From: Vreelandella sp031769195
GTDB taxonomy: Bacteria; Pseudomonadota; Gammaproteobacteria; Pseudomonadales; Halomonadaceae
DNA: 64,000 nt
Direction of reading: 5' to 3'
NCBI RefSeq assembly: GCF_031769195.1
Contig: NZ_JAVHNP010000004.1
Location: forward strand, 310,001-374,000
Shown: piece by piece, positions 57,003 through 64,000 of the stretch
How positions within the stretch are numbered: position 1 is the first letter of the stretch
Layout: every line of letters begins with the position of its first letter
The notes under the pieces: generated by a model
Told to the model about the DNA's origin: nothing
Databases searched by the model: none
Seen by the model: only the letters and a program-made list of their open reading frames with translations
Made by a program: the position numbers and the translations under genes

Positions 57003-57687
57003 CTGGGTAGCAAATGTAGCGCTTAACCCCATACGGCACGCCACCATGCTCGCTGTATGCGCGGGTAGCTTCCTCACCAGCCAAGCGGGCGCCCAGGAGT
57101 TACGCTTTACCCCAAACCAGATCATGACTTGGCCAACCCGTAGTTTTTCCGGTGAAACACGCTACGAGATTGTAGAAAAATCTGGACAGCGAGTACTTCA
57201 GGCACAAGCCTCAGGCCAAGCATCAGCCCGTTACCTAGAGCGTGATATTGACCTTAATGCGACACCGTACCTGCACTGGTGTTGGCAAGTCAGCGCTACC
57301 TATCCAGGGCTAGACGAAACCACTAAAGCAGGCGACGACTACCCAGCGAGGGTGTATGTCGCGCGCAAAACAGGCTTATTACCTTGGCAGGTAGAGTCAG
57401 TGAATTACGTGTGGGCCTCACAACAACCCAAAGGTGACCGTTGGCCCAATGCATTTACTGATCGCGCGCAGCTGCTGGCGCTACAAAGCGGAGCGCAGGC
57501 CGTGGGCCAGTGGCAAGCTGAGGTACGTGACGTGCGCGCCGACTATCAAGCGCTCTTTGGCAGCACCCCTAATCAGATTCACGGAATCGCCTTAATGAGC
57601 GACGGTGATAACGCAGGCGGTAACGCTAGCGCTTGGTTTACTCATCTTGGCTTTTCCGCCAACGCAACACCACCGGCCTGCCCGTAA
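56992..57687 (+). CDS. DUF3047 exported protein
   Basis: A 231-residue protein with an N-terminal signal peptide (hydrophobic stretch about residues 17-32, likely cleavage after QAGA near residue 34). The rest matches DUF3047: YLHWCWQVSATYPGLDETTKAGDDYPARVYVARKTG, YVWASQQPKGDRWPNAFT, and VRDVRADYQALFGSTPNQIHGIALMSDGDNAGG near the end. Function is unknown; the fold is carbohydrate-binding-like. It overlaps the anti-sigma gene by 11 bases. It is the obvious candidate output of, or sensor for, the ECF system. Confidence 0.85.
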   Translation: MAHSWVANVALNPIRHATMLAVCAGSFLTSQAGAQELRFTPNQIMTWPTRSFSGETRYEIVEKSGQRVLQAQASGQASARYLERDIDLNATPYLHWCWQVSATYPGLDETTKAGDDYPARVYVARKTGLLPWQVESVNYVWASQQPKGDRWPNAFTDRAQLLALQSGAQAVGQWQAEVRDVRADYQALFGSTPNQIHGIALMSDGDNAGGNASAWFTHLGFSANATPPACP

Positions 57688-57753
57688 TGCTTAACATTTT
57701 TTAAAACAGATACTTAAAATTACCTATGTGACATTTTGTGCCACAGCGATACA

Positions 57754-57781
57754 AAACAGTGTTTTCTATAAGAAACTGGTC
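57754..57781 (+). promoter_or_regulatory. Shared upstream element, copy 1
   Basis: A 28-base stretch matches 63201-63228, upstream of the paralogous receptor, at 23 of 28 positions. Both have CAGT and ACTG arms 22 bases from end to end (57757-57778 and 63204-63225). It lies 47 bases before the start codon. A TATAAT at 57797-57802 sits just downstream, inside the spacer of an AAGCGC/GCGCTT inverted repeat (57788-57810). It is a likely common regulator site or a conserved promoter part. Confidence 0.5.
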
Positions 57782-57824
57782 TATTCTAAGCGCATTTATA
57801 ATAAGCGCTTGAGATTTTGCCACC

Positions 57825-59093
57825 ATGTTCAGCTCCTTTTCCTCAGGAAAATTAAGCAGTGCACTGACTCAACACACTGCCTGTATCTACTTCTCTCCCG
57901 AGGGCATCATTCAAGATGCTAGCCCGCTATTTCTTGACACCGTGGGCTACTCCCCTGATGAGGTGAAGGGGCAACATCACCGCATGTTCTGTTATGCCGA
58001 GGATACCCAAAGCGCGGCATACACCGCTTTTTGGCAGGCATTGGCCGCAGGCGACAGCCAGCAGGGGCGGTTTCGTCGCATTAATGCACAAAAAGAAGAG
58101 TTGTGGTTAGAGGCCACCTACGTACCGATTAAAAATCGGCGTGGCAAGGTCGTGCAGGTCTTCAAAGTCGCTAGCAACGTCACAGAAAAGCATCAGCGTG
58201 CCGCCCGTGAGCGGGCTATTTTACAGGCGCTGGATAGCTCCATGGCGGTGATTGAGTTCACTCCGGATGGCTACATCCTAGACGCGAATAGTAACTTTGA
58301 GCAGGCCATGGGCTATTCGTTACGGGAGATTCAGGGTAAACATCACCGAATGTTTTGTACGAAGGAGTTCTATCAACAGCAGCCCGACTTCTGGAAGCAG
58401 CTCGCTATCGGTGCGTTTAAGCAAGGCAAGTTTATGCGCCTCAATGCTCAGGGCCGCGTGGTATGGCTAGAGGCGACCTATAACCCCATCACAGATAATG
58501 AAGGCAATATAGTAAAGGTGGTCAAATTCGCCACGGATATTACCCGTGCAATGGAAGCTGCAGAAGCTGCTCAGGTCACCGTGGGCAGTGCGCGTACCTC
58601 CTCTAATCAAACCGAACGCATTGCCCAGGAAGGCCTCTCACACCTGCAAAAAGTCATTACCCACTTCCAGCATGCAAGTCATACGCTTGGCGATGCACAA
58701 GCACTGATCAACGACTTGAATAAGCAGGCTGAGCAGATCAACAAAACGGCAAATACCATTGCACAGATCGCGAGCCAAACTAACTTGCTCTCTCTTAATG
58801 CGGCGGTTGAAGCCGCGCGGGCGGGTGAACAAGGGCGTGGCTTTGCGGTGGTTGCTAACGAGGTACGCCAGCTAGCGCGAGGCTCAAGCGAAGCCGTCAA
58901 CGAAATCACACGGGTACTCAAGGAGAACAGCGCCCTGGTATTACGCACAACCGAAGCGATGCAGCAGGTAGTGGAGCAAGGCCAAACCAGCCAGGCTAGT
59001 GTGAAAGAGATCGAGTCGATCGTGAATGAAATCCTTCAGGGCGCCCAGAGTATTACCCACTCAATTGAGCGATTGACGTTAGCCCCTGCCTAA
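57825..59093 (+). CDS. Soluble PAS-PAS-methyl-accepting chemoreceptor-like protein (BdlA-like)
   Basis: A 422-residue cytoplasmic protein, about the length of Pseudomonas BdlA. Two PAS domains repeat the same motif (GQHHRMFC near residue 48 and GKHHRMFC near residue 170, each followed by GRFRRINAQ or GKFMRLNAQ and WLEATY). A short signalling domain follows with the receptor tip IASQTNLLSLNAAVEAARAGEQGRGFAVVANEVRQLA. No transmembrane segment and no C-terminal CheR docking tail are seen. BdlA links c-di-GMP and biofilm dispersal, and a diguanylate cyclase gene lies 2 kb away. A close paralog starts at 63337. Confidence 0.92.
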   Translation: MFSSFSSGKLSSALTQHTACIYFSPEGIIQDASPLFLDTVGYSPDEVKGQHHRMFCYAEDTQSAAYTAFWQALAAGDSQQGRFRRINAQKEELWLEATYVPIKNRRGKVVQVFKVASNVTEKHQRAARERAILQALDSSMAVIEFTPDGYILDANSNFEQAMGYSLREIQGKHHRMFCTKEFYQQQPDFWKQLAIGAFKQGKFMRLNAQGRVVWLEATYNPITDNEGNIVKVVKFATDITRAMEAAEAAQVTVGSARTSSNQTERIAQEGLSHLQKVITHFQHASHTLGDAQALINDLNKQAEQINKTANTIAQIASQTNLLSLNAAVEAARAGEQGRGFAVVANEVRQLARGSSEAVNEITRVLKENSALVLRTTEAMQQVVEQGQTSQASVKEIESIVNEILQGAQSITHSIERLTLAPA

Positions 59094-59116
59094 TATTTGT
59101 GCCCAATTGCTATAAC

Positions 59117-59156
59117 AAAGCCCCGCGAGCTTGCGCTAACGGGGCTTTACTTTTTG
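59117..59156. terminator. Bidirectional terminator between the receptor and the peroxiredoxin gene
   Basis: 8-bp stem AAAGCCCC (59117-59124) with GGGGCTTT (59141-59148), followed by ACTTTTTGATT. It separates convergent genes. Confidence 0.85.
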
Positions 59157-59166
59157 ATTCGTACGC

Positions 59167-59817
59167 TTAACGCAGCTTCGTTTTACGCAGGTAAGGGAGC
59201 ACCGCGTCAAACTCACCAAATTTCTGCTGAGCATCGCTGTCGGAAACACTAGGCGGAATGATGACATCCTGGCCGACGGTCCAGTCAGCAGGCGTTGCGA
59301 CACCATGCTTTGCGGTCGTTTGCAGGGCATCCAGAGCACGCAAAATTTCAGCGAAGTTACGGCCTACCGTCATCGGGTAAGTCATGGAAAGCTTGAGCTG
59401 CTTGTCCGGACCGATAATGAAAACCGAGCGCACGGTTGCACTATCGGCAGGTGTGCGACCATCGGGCAGGTAGGCATCTTCTGGCAGCATATCGAACAGT
59501 TTGGAGACCTTGAGGCCTTCATCAGCAATGATGGGGAAGCCCACGCTGCTGCCACTCACGGTTTCGATATCGCCCGCCCAGCGCTTATGATCCTCTACGC
59601 CGTCAACAGAGACACCAATCACTTTGGTACCACGCTTTTCCCACTCGGCACTTAGCGTCGCGACAGCGCCAAACTCCGTGGTGCATACCGGCGTGAAGTC
59701 TTTAGGATGTGAGAACAGAATCGCCCAGCTATCACCAATCCAATCGTGAAAACGAATCGGCCCTTGGCTGGTTTCTGCGTCAAAGTCAGGTACGACTGCA
59801 TTGATACGTAATGACAT
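59167..59817 (-). CDS. 1-Cys peroxiredoxin (Prx6 type)
   Basis: A 216-residue peroxidase that reduces hydrogen and organic peroxides. The peroxidatic cysteine is in HPKDFTPVCTTEFG near residues 37-50. The C-terminal dimer extension (about residues 150-216) is that of Prx6, and a resolving cysteine pair is absent. FPIIADEGLKVSKLFDMLP and FIIGPDKQLKLSMTYPMTVGRNF are typical. It is convergent with the receptor gene and read away from the CNNM/CorC-type gene. Confidence 0.93.
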   Translation of the reverse strand: MSLRINAVVPDFDAETSQGPIRFHDWIGDSWAILFSHPKDFTPVCTTEFGAVATLSAEWEKRGTKVIGVSVDGVEDHKRWAGDIETVSGSSVGFPIIADEGLKVSKLFDMLPEDAYLPDGRTPADSATVRSVFIIGPDKQLKLSMTYPMTVGRNFAEILRALDALQTTAKHGVATPADWTVGQDVIIPPSVSDSDAQQKFGEFDAVLPYLRKTKLR

Positions 59818-59920
59818 CGTTGCTCCTCATTAAATTGAAGGGGTTCTCATACCTTATATGACTTTCAATACGTTCACTATAGAACGTTTTGCACTAAGAC
59901 AATGTGCACCCTGCCAGCGT

Positions 59921-60958
59921 TCACTCTGCAGGTTTCTGCTCTTTCTCTTCCCGCTTAATCCGTTTGACCCAGCGCTGTTTGGCATAGTGGCGTAGATTGG
60001 CAACATTGTCGGTTTCATCGACGATATCTTGTCCCAGAATGGTTTCGATAATGTCTTCTAACGTAATCAAGCCCACAAAGGTACCGTGCTCATCATAGAC
60101 CACACGCATATGCAGGTGATCGTTCAGCATAGAGGTAAACACCTGCTCAACATTATTGAGCACGTCCACACTGCCAATGGGGTGCATCAGCTCACGCATC
60201 GTTTTGCCATCATCTGCGTGATACATATCTACTTTGTGGACATATCCAAAGGCCTGCTCACCGTTATCCATCACAGGAAATCGTGTGAACGGTGCCTTGC
60301 CAAACCGTTCATCGAACTCACGCACGGTCATGTTAGGCAGCACTGTCTCACACACGATCCGAGGCGTCATCGCTTTACTCACCGCGATATCATGCAAATT
60401 CAACATATTAATAATGGTGCGCGACTCATCCGCATCCAGCACGTTTTCTTCAAGCCCCACCCGTGCCAGTACTTTAATTTCATCGCGCAAGTCCACATCG
60501 TGCTCAGATTTCCCCAAGCGACGTGTAATCAGCTCTGACATCCAGATAAAGGGCAGCAGGCTTAAAATCATCATATTAAGCAGGCGAGGCAATACGGGCG
60601 CTAAGCCACGCCAATAGGTAGCGCCAATGGTCTTGGGGATAATCTCTGACAAAATCAAAATCAGCATCGTCATAACCGCAGAGACGATCGCAATAGAGGC
60701 TTCACCAAATACTACAGCGGCCTGAGCGCCGACGGCGGTTGCCCCTACGGTATGGGCAATCGTATTTAGCGTTAAAATGGCTGCCAGAGGGCGGTCAATA
60801 TTACCTTTTAAGGTCGTGAGGGCAGCGTAAAGTCGAGGATTGTCCTCTTTTTGCTTAGCTATATAACTTGGCGTGATCGACAACAGAGCGGCTTCAAGAA
60901 TAGAGCAGAGAAACGAGATACCAATCGAAAGCGTGGCAATCGTGATAAGGAGGAGCAT
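59921..60958 (-). CDS. CNNM/CorC-type protein (DUF21 plus CBS domains)
   Basis: A 345-residue membrane protein. The N-terminal DUF21 part has four helices (about residues 1-145: SFLCSILEAALLSITPSYIA, LTLNTIAHTVGATAVGAQAA, ILSEIIPKTIGATYW). Two CBS domains follow (MTPRIVCETVLPNMTVREF, and VYDEHGTFVGLITLEDIIETILG) and a lysine/arginine-rich tail. Such proteins move or regulate magnesium or sodium, or act as tolerance factors; the transported ion cannot be told. The C-terminal CorC_HlyC domain common in longer relatives is missing. It is upstream of the peroxiredoxin gene on the same strand, with a 103-base gap. Confidence 0.9.
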   Translation of the reverse strand: MLLLITIATLSIGISFLCSILEAALLSITPSYIAKQKEDNPRLYAALTTLKGNIDRPLAAILTLNTIAHTVGATAVGAQAAVVFGEASIAIVSAVMTMLILILSEIIPKTIGATYWRGLAPVLPRLLNMMILSLLPFIWMSELITRRLGKSEHDVDLRDEIKVLARVGLEENVLDADESRTIINMLNLHDIAVSKAMTPRIVCETVLPNMTVREFDERFGKAPFTRFPVMDNGEQAFGYVHKVDMYHADDGKTMRELMHPIGSVDVLNNVEQVFTSMLNDHLHMRVVYDEHGTFVGLITLEDIIETILGQDIVDETDNVANLRHYAKQRWVKRIKREEKEQKPAE

Positions 60959-61071
60959 GGTAGCCTAAGGTGATGGATGGTAGCCTGTTTATAAAACCTG
61001 CTGAACCTAGCTGTCAATGCGCTTAGATAAAAAAGCGTGCTTAACTTATTCTCGCATTCTGTTGATATCAA

Positions 61072-63000
61072 TTAGTAACTGGTCACAAGGCCACATATGT
61101 GCCATTTCACGCGGTTTCTCCCCTCTTTTTTTGCCCGATAGAGCGCCTGGTCCGCAAAGCGAAGATCGTTCTCCCATTGGTCATGACGAGCGCCGGGCAC
61201 TACTGGGCATGCTCCTATGCTGACGGTTACATTCACGTTGCCTTCACTGGTCGCTATGGGCGCTTCCGCGACCACTTTACGCAGGGTTTCTAACGTTGGA
61301 GCCCCTTTTGCGTCAAAGAGACAAACGCCAAACTCCTCTCCCCCTAAGCGGGCCACTAAATCATCTGAACGCAACGAGCTGTTTAAGCGAAAAGCAACCT
61401 CCTGCAGCACTTCGTCGCCTACTTGATGACCATATTGATCGTTGATGGATTTAAAATAATCAATATCAATAATAGCAATTGAAAAACTCACTGTCTGCTG
61501 CTCATAAAAAGCCTGTATTCGCTCAATGAAGGCGCGGCGATTAGGCAACTTAGTCAGCACGTCTGTTTCGGCCAAATAGCGCAGCTTTTGCTCAGCTTGA
61601 AGCCTTGATTTTTCGACTTCTAGGGCGTAAAAGAGCGCTCCCAGCGTATCTAGCAACGGCTGTAAAAACTGAGCATCTTCCTCAGAGTAGTCTTCCTCTT
61701 TATTAGCTAAGCCAATCATACCTACCGTTTCTTCGCCAATTTTAATCGGCAACCCTAGAAAGCGCTTTAAAGGTGGATGCCCTGATGGCGTTCCTTTCGC
61801 CGCATGGTGATGCCGGGGACGATTCGCCATCACAACACCACCGCTGGTAATGACATGGCCAAACAAATTATCTAGATTATTGAAAAAAAGCTCCCCCCGC
61901 TGGTACGCGCGATACTGCTCATTGGTCTCTTCACTCCAACTAATATTCGTCAAGGCATGAATAAAGAGCGATGGCCCCGTCTCCTCTTGCACAATTACTT
62001 GTCCAATAAGACCAAACTGGCTTTCCGCGAGCGACAGCAACTCATCAAAAATCAACTCGCAGGAGTGGCGAATATTCTTTTCTTGTAAAAAAACGCTTTG
62101 GGCACGGTTCATAAAATTCAGTAACTTGACTTGCTTAGACTCACGCAGCTCAATACGTTTTTTCTCGGTAATATCCCGCGTCACACATGTCATTCTTAAT
62201 GGCCGGCCAGCACTATCGTTAGCGACGACTCGTCCATAGGTATTCACCCAAACCCACCGGCCATCTGAATGGTGCATGCGATACTCAACATTGAGCACAG
62301 AGCCTTCTTCGGCGGACAAATGTGCTCGTATCGCATTATTAAGTGGCGTGAAATCGTCACTATGTACCAAACTTTTCCAAAAACCTGAGCGACTCTCTAC
62401 TTCATCTTTCTCCAAGCCCAACAAATCACACCAACGTTGATTAAACACATTGTGGTCGTTTGCAATTTCCCAATCCCAAACGCCTACATCTGCCGCCTCA
62501 ATCATCAATGCAAAATCAGCGCCGCTTAAACCATTACGTTGTTTATCAATAAGATGAATATAATCGCTAATAAAAAGGCTTAGCGATTCAAGAAACTGCA
62601 GATCCTTAGAAGAGAGTGTATTTGGCTGATCATCGATTAAACAAACGGCTCCCACTTCGCGCCCCCCTGCCATAAGAGGCACCCCTGCATAAAACCGGAT
62701 ACACGGCCCTGCAATGACCAACGGATTTTCGCAGAAGTCTGGGTGTTGGCTTGCATCCTCAATCACGAGGGGAGAGCGTCGTTCCACCACGTGACGGCAA
62801 AACGCGTCTTCTACTGAGGTAACGTCAATATTCAAGCCCGCTTTTGCGATAAACCATTGTTTTTGGCCCACAATCGAAATAAGAGCGATGGGGAAATCGA
62901 AAAAATCGGCCACCGAAGTAATTAGTTTATCCAGTGCATCAGTGTCAACATCAGGCGTTATTTTGTGTTTACTGATGTGCTGCCAGCGTTTATTTAGCAT
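61072..63000 (-). CDS. GAF-PAS-GAF-GGDEF diguanylate cyclase
   Basis: A 642-residue soluble cyclase. Domains in order: GAF at about residues 22-150 (FFDFPIALISIVGQKQWF), PAS at about 165-290 (AADVGVWDWEIANDHNVF), a second GAF at about 300-465 with GTPSGHPPLKRFLGLPIKIG, and GGDEF with an intact GGEEF at residues 553-557. The product-inhibition site RSDD lies five residues upstream of it (RxxD). No membrane helix. The second GAF closely resembles that of the hybrid kinase at 41203. It lies between the CNNM-type gene and the divergent receptor gene at 63337. Confidence 0.93.
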   Translation of the reverse strand: MLNKRWQHISKHKITPDVDTDALDKLITSVADFFDFPIALISIVGQKQWFIAKAGLNIDVTSVEDAFCRHVVERRSPLVIEDASQHPDFCENPLVIAGPCIRFYAGVPLMAGGREVGAVCLIDDQPNTLSSKDLQFLESLSLFISDYIHLIDKQRNGLSGADFALMIEAADVGVWDWEIANDHNVFNQRWCDLLGLEKDEVESRSGFWKSLVHSDDFTPLNNAIRAHLSAEEGSVLNVEYRMHHSDGRWVWVNTYGRVVANDSAGRPLRMTCVTRDITEKKRIELRESKQVKLLNFMNRAQSVFLQEKNIRHSCELIFDELLSLAESQFGLIGQVIVQEETGPSLFIHALTNISWSEETNEQYRAYQRGELFFNNLDNLFGHVITSGGVVMANRPRHHHAAKGTPSGHPPLKRFLGLPIKIGEETVGMIGLANKEEDYSEEDAQFLQPLLDTLGALFYALEVEKSRLQAEQKLRYLAETDVLTKLPNRRAFIERIQAFYEQQTVSFSIAIIDIDYFKSINDQYGHQVGDEVLQEVAFRLNSSLRSDDLVARLGGEEFGVCLFDAKGAPTLETLRKVVAEAPIATSEGNVNVTVSIGACPVVPGARHDQWENDLRFADQALYRAKKEGRNRVKWHICGLVTSY

Positions 63001-63336
63001 TACCTTTCGCCCTTAAGAAACAGGCCGAATGGCCTCCACGCGTTCTTAGTCATACTTTATTATGTGACTCAGTAATCTTTGTCAAGGTAGATAAAATAAC
63101 ATTTACAGCACACCAAGCTTATCAATCACTTGCCTAAACCATGTCACATTTATTCACATTCAAAGTGCTACAAAGATGGTGCATGCGATGCTAGATTGTC
63201 AAACAGTGTGTTTTAGAAAAAACTGGCCAAGCTACTAATAAAAATTACCCATATAAATAAAAGCATGCCATGTTTAGTTAGGTGCCTCCCCTTGCGCCTC
63301 CTCCTTGTACGGTTAACGAAAATAGAGAAGGCAACA
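63001..63336. other. AT-rich spacer between the cyclase and the second PAS receptor
   Basis: This 336-base stretch must hold the divergent promoters of both genes. It contains the second copy of the shared element (63201-63228) and a small AGGCC/GGCCT hairpin (63022-63035). No open frame with coding character is seen. Base composition is clearly lower in GC than its neighbours, like the upstream region of the first receptor. Confidence 0.55.
63201..63228 (+). promoter_or_regulatory. Shared upstream element, copy 2
   Basis: 23 of 28 positions match 57754-57781, with CAGT (63204-63207) and ACTG (63222-63225) at the same spacing. It ends 109 bases before the receptor start, farther than copy 1, so it may be a regulator site rather than core promoter. 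Confidence 0.5.
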
Positions 63337-64000
63337 ATGCATACTCCTTTCTTAAATGCATCTATTTATCAAGCGCTACTGAGTCACACTGCATGTGTCC
63401 TCTTTACGCCTCAAGGCATTATCAACAACGCAAGCCAGCCGTTTTTGGATGTCATGGGCTGTCGTTTACAGGACATTAAGGGGCAGCACCATCGCATATT
63501 CTGCGATAGTGCTGAAACGCAGCGTTCTGACTATCAGCAGTTTTGGCAGTCACTTGCCGCAGGTGAGAGCCATACTGGACGTTTTCGTCGCTTCAAGGAG
63601 AGTGGTGAAGAAGTCTGGCTAGAAGCGATGTATGTTCCTCTGGTCAACTTTCGCGGCCATGTCACATCAGTGCTTAAAATTGCAAACGACGTGACCGAGC
63701 GCCATCAGAAAGCCCAGAGGCAAGATGCTGTTCTACAGGCACTTAATGCCTCCATGGCGGTTATTGAATTCACCCCGCAGGGTGAGATCCTAGAGGCAAA
63801 TGATAATTTTGAGTCCGTCATTGGGTACCGTGCTCACGAGTATCGGGGTAAACATCACCGGATGTTTTGCCCAGATGATTTCTACAAGCATAATCCGCAC
63901 TTCTGGGAGCGTTTAGCCCAGGGGAATTTTACCAAAGGTAGATTTGAACGCGTCGACGCTAAAGGTCGTAGCGTATGGCTGGAAGCAACCTATAATCCCG
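63337..64000 (+). CDS. PAS-PAS receptor-like protein (BdlA-like paralog), 3' end cut by window edge
   Basis: The ATG at 63337 is preceded by GAGAAGG. 221 full codons are seen before the window ends. Both PAS domains are present: FTPQGIINNASQPFLDVMG then GQHHRIFC near residue 48, and GKHHRMFC near residue 170, with WLEAMY and WLEATYNP after each. The order and spacing match the gene at 57825 throughout, so the missing part is expected to be a similar signalling domain. The second copy may be a duplication within this locus. Confidence 0.9.
   Translation, partial: MHTPFLNASIYQALLSHTACVLFTPQGIINNASQPFLDVMGCRLQDIKGQHHRIFCDSAETQRSDYQQFWQSLAAGESHTGRFRRFKESGEEVWLEAMYVPLVNFRGHVTSVLKIANDVTERHQKAQRQDAVLQALNASMAVIEFTPQGEILEANDNFESVIGYRAHEYRGKHHRMFCPDDFYKHNPHFWERLAQGNFTKGRFERVDAKGRSVWLEATYNP

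Noticed and set aside
63001..63336. c-di-GMP riboswitch upstream of the cyclase or receptor
   Set aside because: No GEMM-type conserved segments seen; the region is AT-rich and without the required stems.

Overview
The window (64 kb, GC-rich except near its right end) looks like ordinary chromosome of a halophilic gammaproteobacterium of the Halomonas type. The basis is gene order and protein character: an rpsU-dnaG-rpoD macromolecular-synthesis block, an lptD-surA-pdxA-rsmA-apaG block with amgK-murU divergent from lptD (as in pseudomonads), an ftsB-ispD-ispF-truD-surE-pcm-nlpD-rpoS block, NAD-type isocitrate dehydrogenase, and many acidic soluble proteins. I saw no tRNA, rRNA, CRISPR array, insertion sequence, phage gene or attachment site.

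Layout. 1-6.0 kb: cut mtgA, glutathione-dependent formaldehyde detoxification (frmA-fghA), a periplasmic metallo-beta-lactamase-fold hydrolase divergent from a LysR regulator, and serine deaminase. 6.3-8.8 kb: an unrecognised six-helix membrane protein and an AbgT-family transporter. 8.8-13.2 kb: rpoD, dnaG and rpsU on the minus strand with a strong terminator between rpsU and dnaG. 13.4-18.0 kb: tsaD, plsY, folB-folK, cca-apaH. 18.2-19.8 kb: a two-gene FAD oxidoreductase unit with its own Tat signal peptide protein, sitting between apaH and apaG. 19.8-27.4 kb: the outer-membrane assembly/vitamin/rRNA methylation block and the MurNAc recycling pair. 27.5-41.1 kb: OsmC, speD, lpxL-like, alr, rpoS, nlpD, a DUF368 lipid-carrier translocase candidate, pcm, surE, truD, ispF, ispD, ftsB, a FemAB-like acyltransferase and an aldehyde dehydrogenase.

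41.2-46.4 kb: a three-gene overlapping unit, hybrid histidine kinase, REC-GGDEF(degenerate)-EAL response regulator, then the carbon repressor hexR. 46.5-49.3 kb: RidA, an Lrp/AsnC regulator and leuA, whose about 200-nt leader can form hairpins. 49.3-53.9 kb: a decayed universal stress protein gene, a crcB pair with opposite charge bias, an ACR3/BASS-type exporter, and an intact usp-sulP pair. 54.4-57.7 kb: isocitrate dehydrogenase, a GufA-type ZIP transporter, and an ECF sigma/zinc-finger anti-sigma/DUF3047 operon. 57.8-64 kb: two paralogous soluble PAS-PAS chemoreceptor-like (BdlA-like) genes flanking a peroxiredoxin, a CNNM/CorC-type protein and a GAF-PAS-GAF diguanylate cyclase.

Most of the window is conserved housekeeping. 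The parts worth a second look are the kinase/phosphodiesterase/hexR coupling, the Tat-peptide plus GMC oxidoreductase insertion, the usp remnant, the antiparallel crcB pair, the leuA leader, a shared 28-bp upstream element of the two PAS receptors, the ECF-DUF3047 operon, and a single-parvulin-domain SurA. I did not find a clearly new defence or mobile system, and all functional statements rest on recognition of motifs and families by eye, without any database search.
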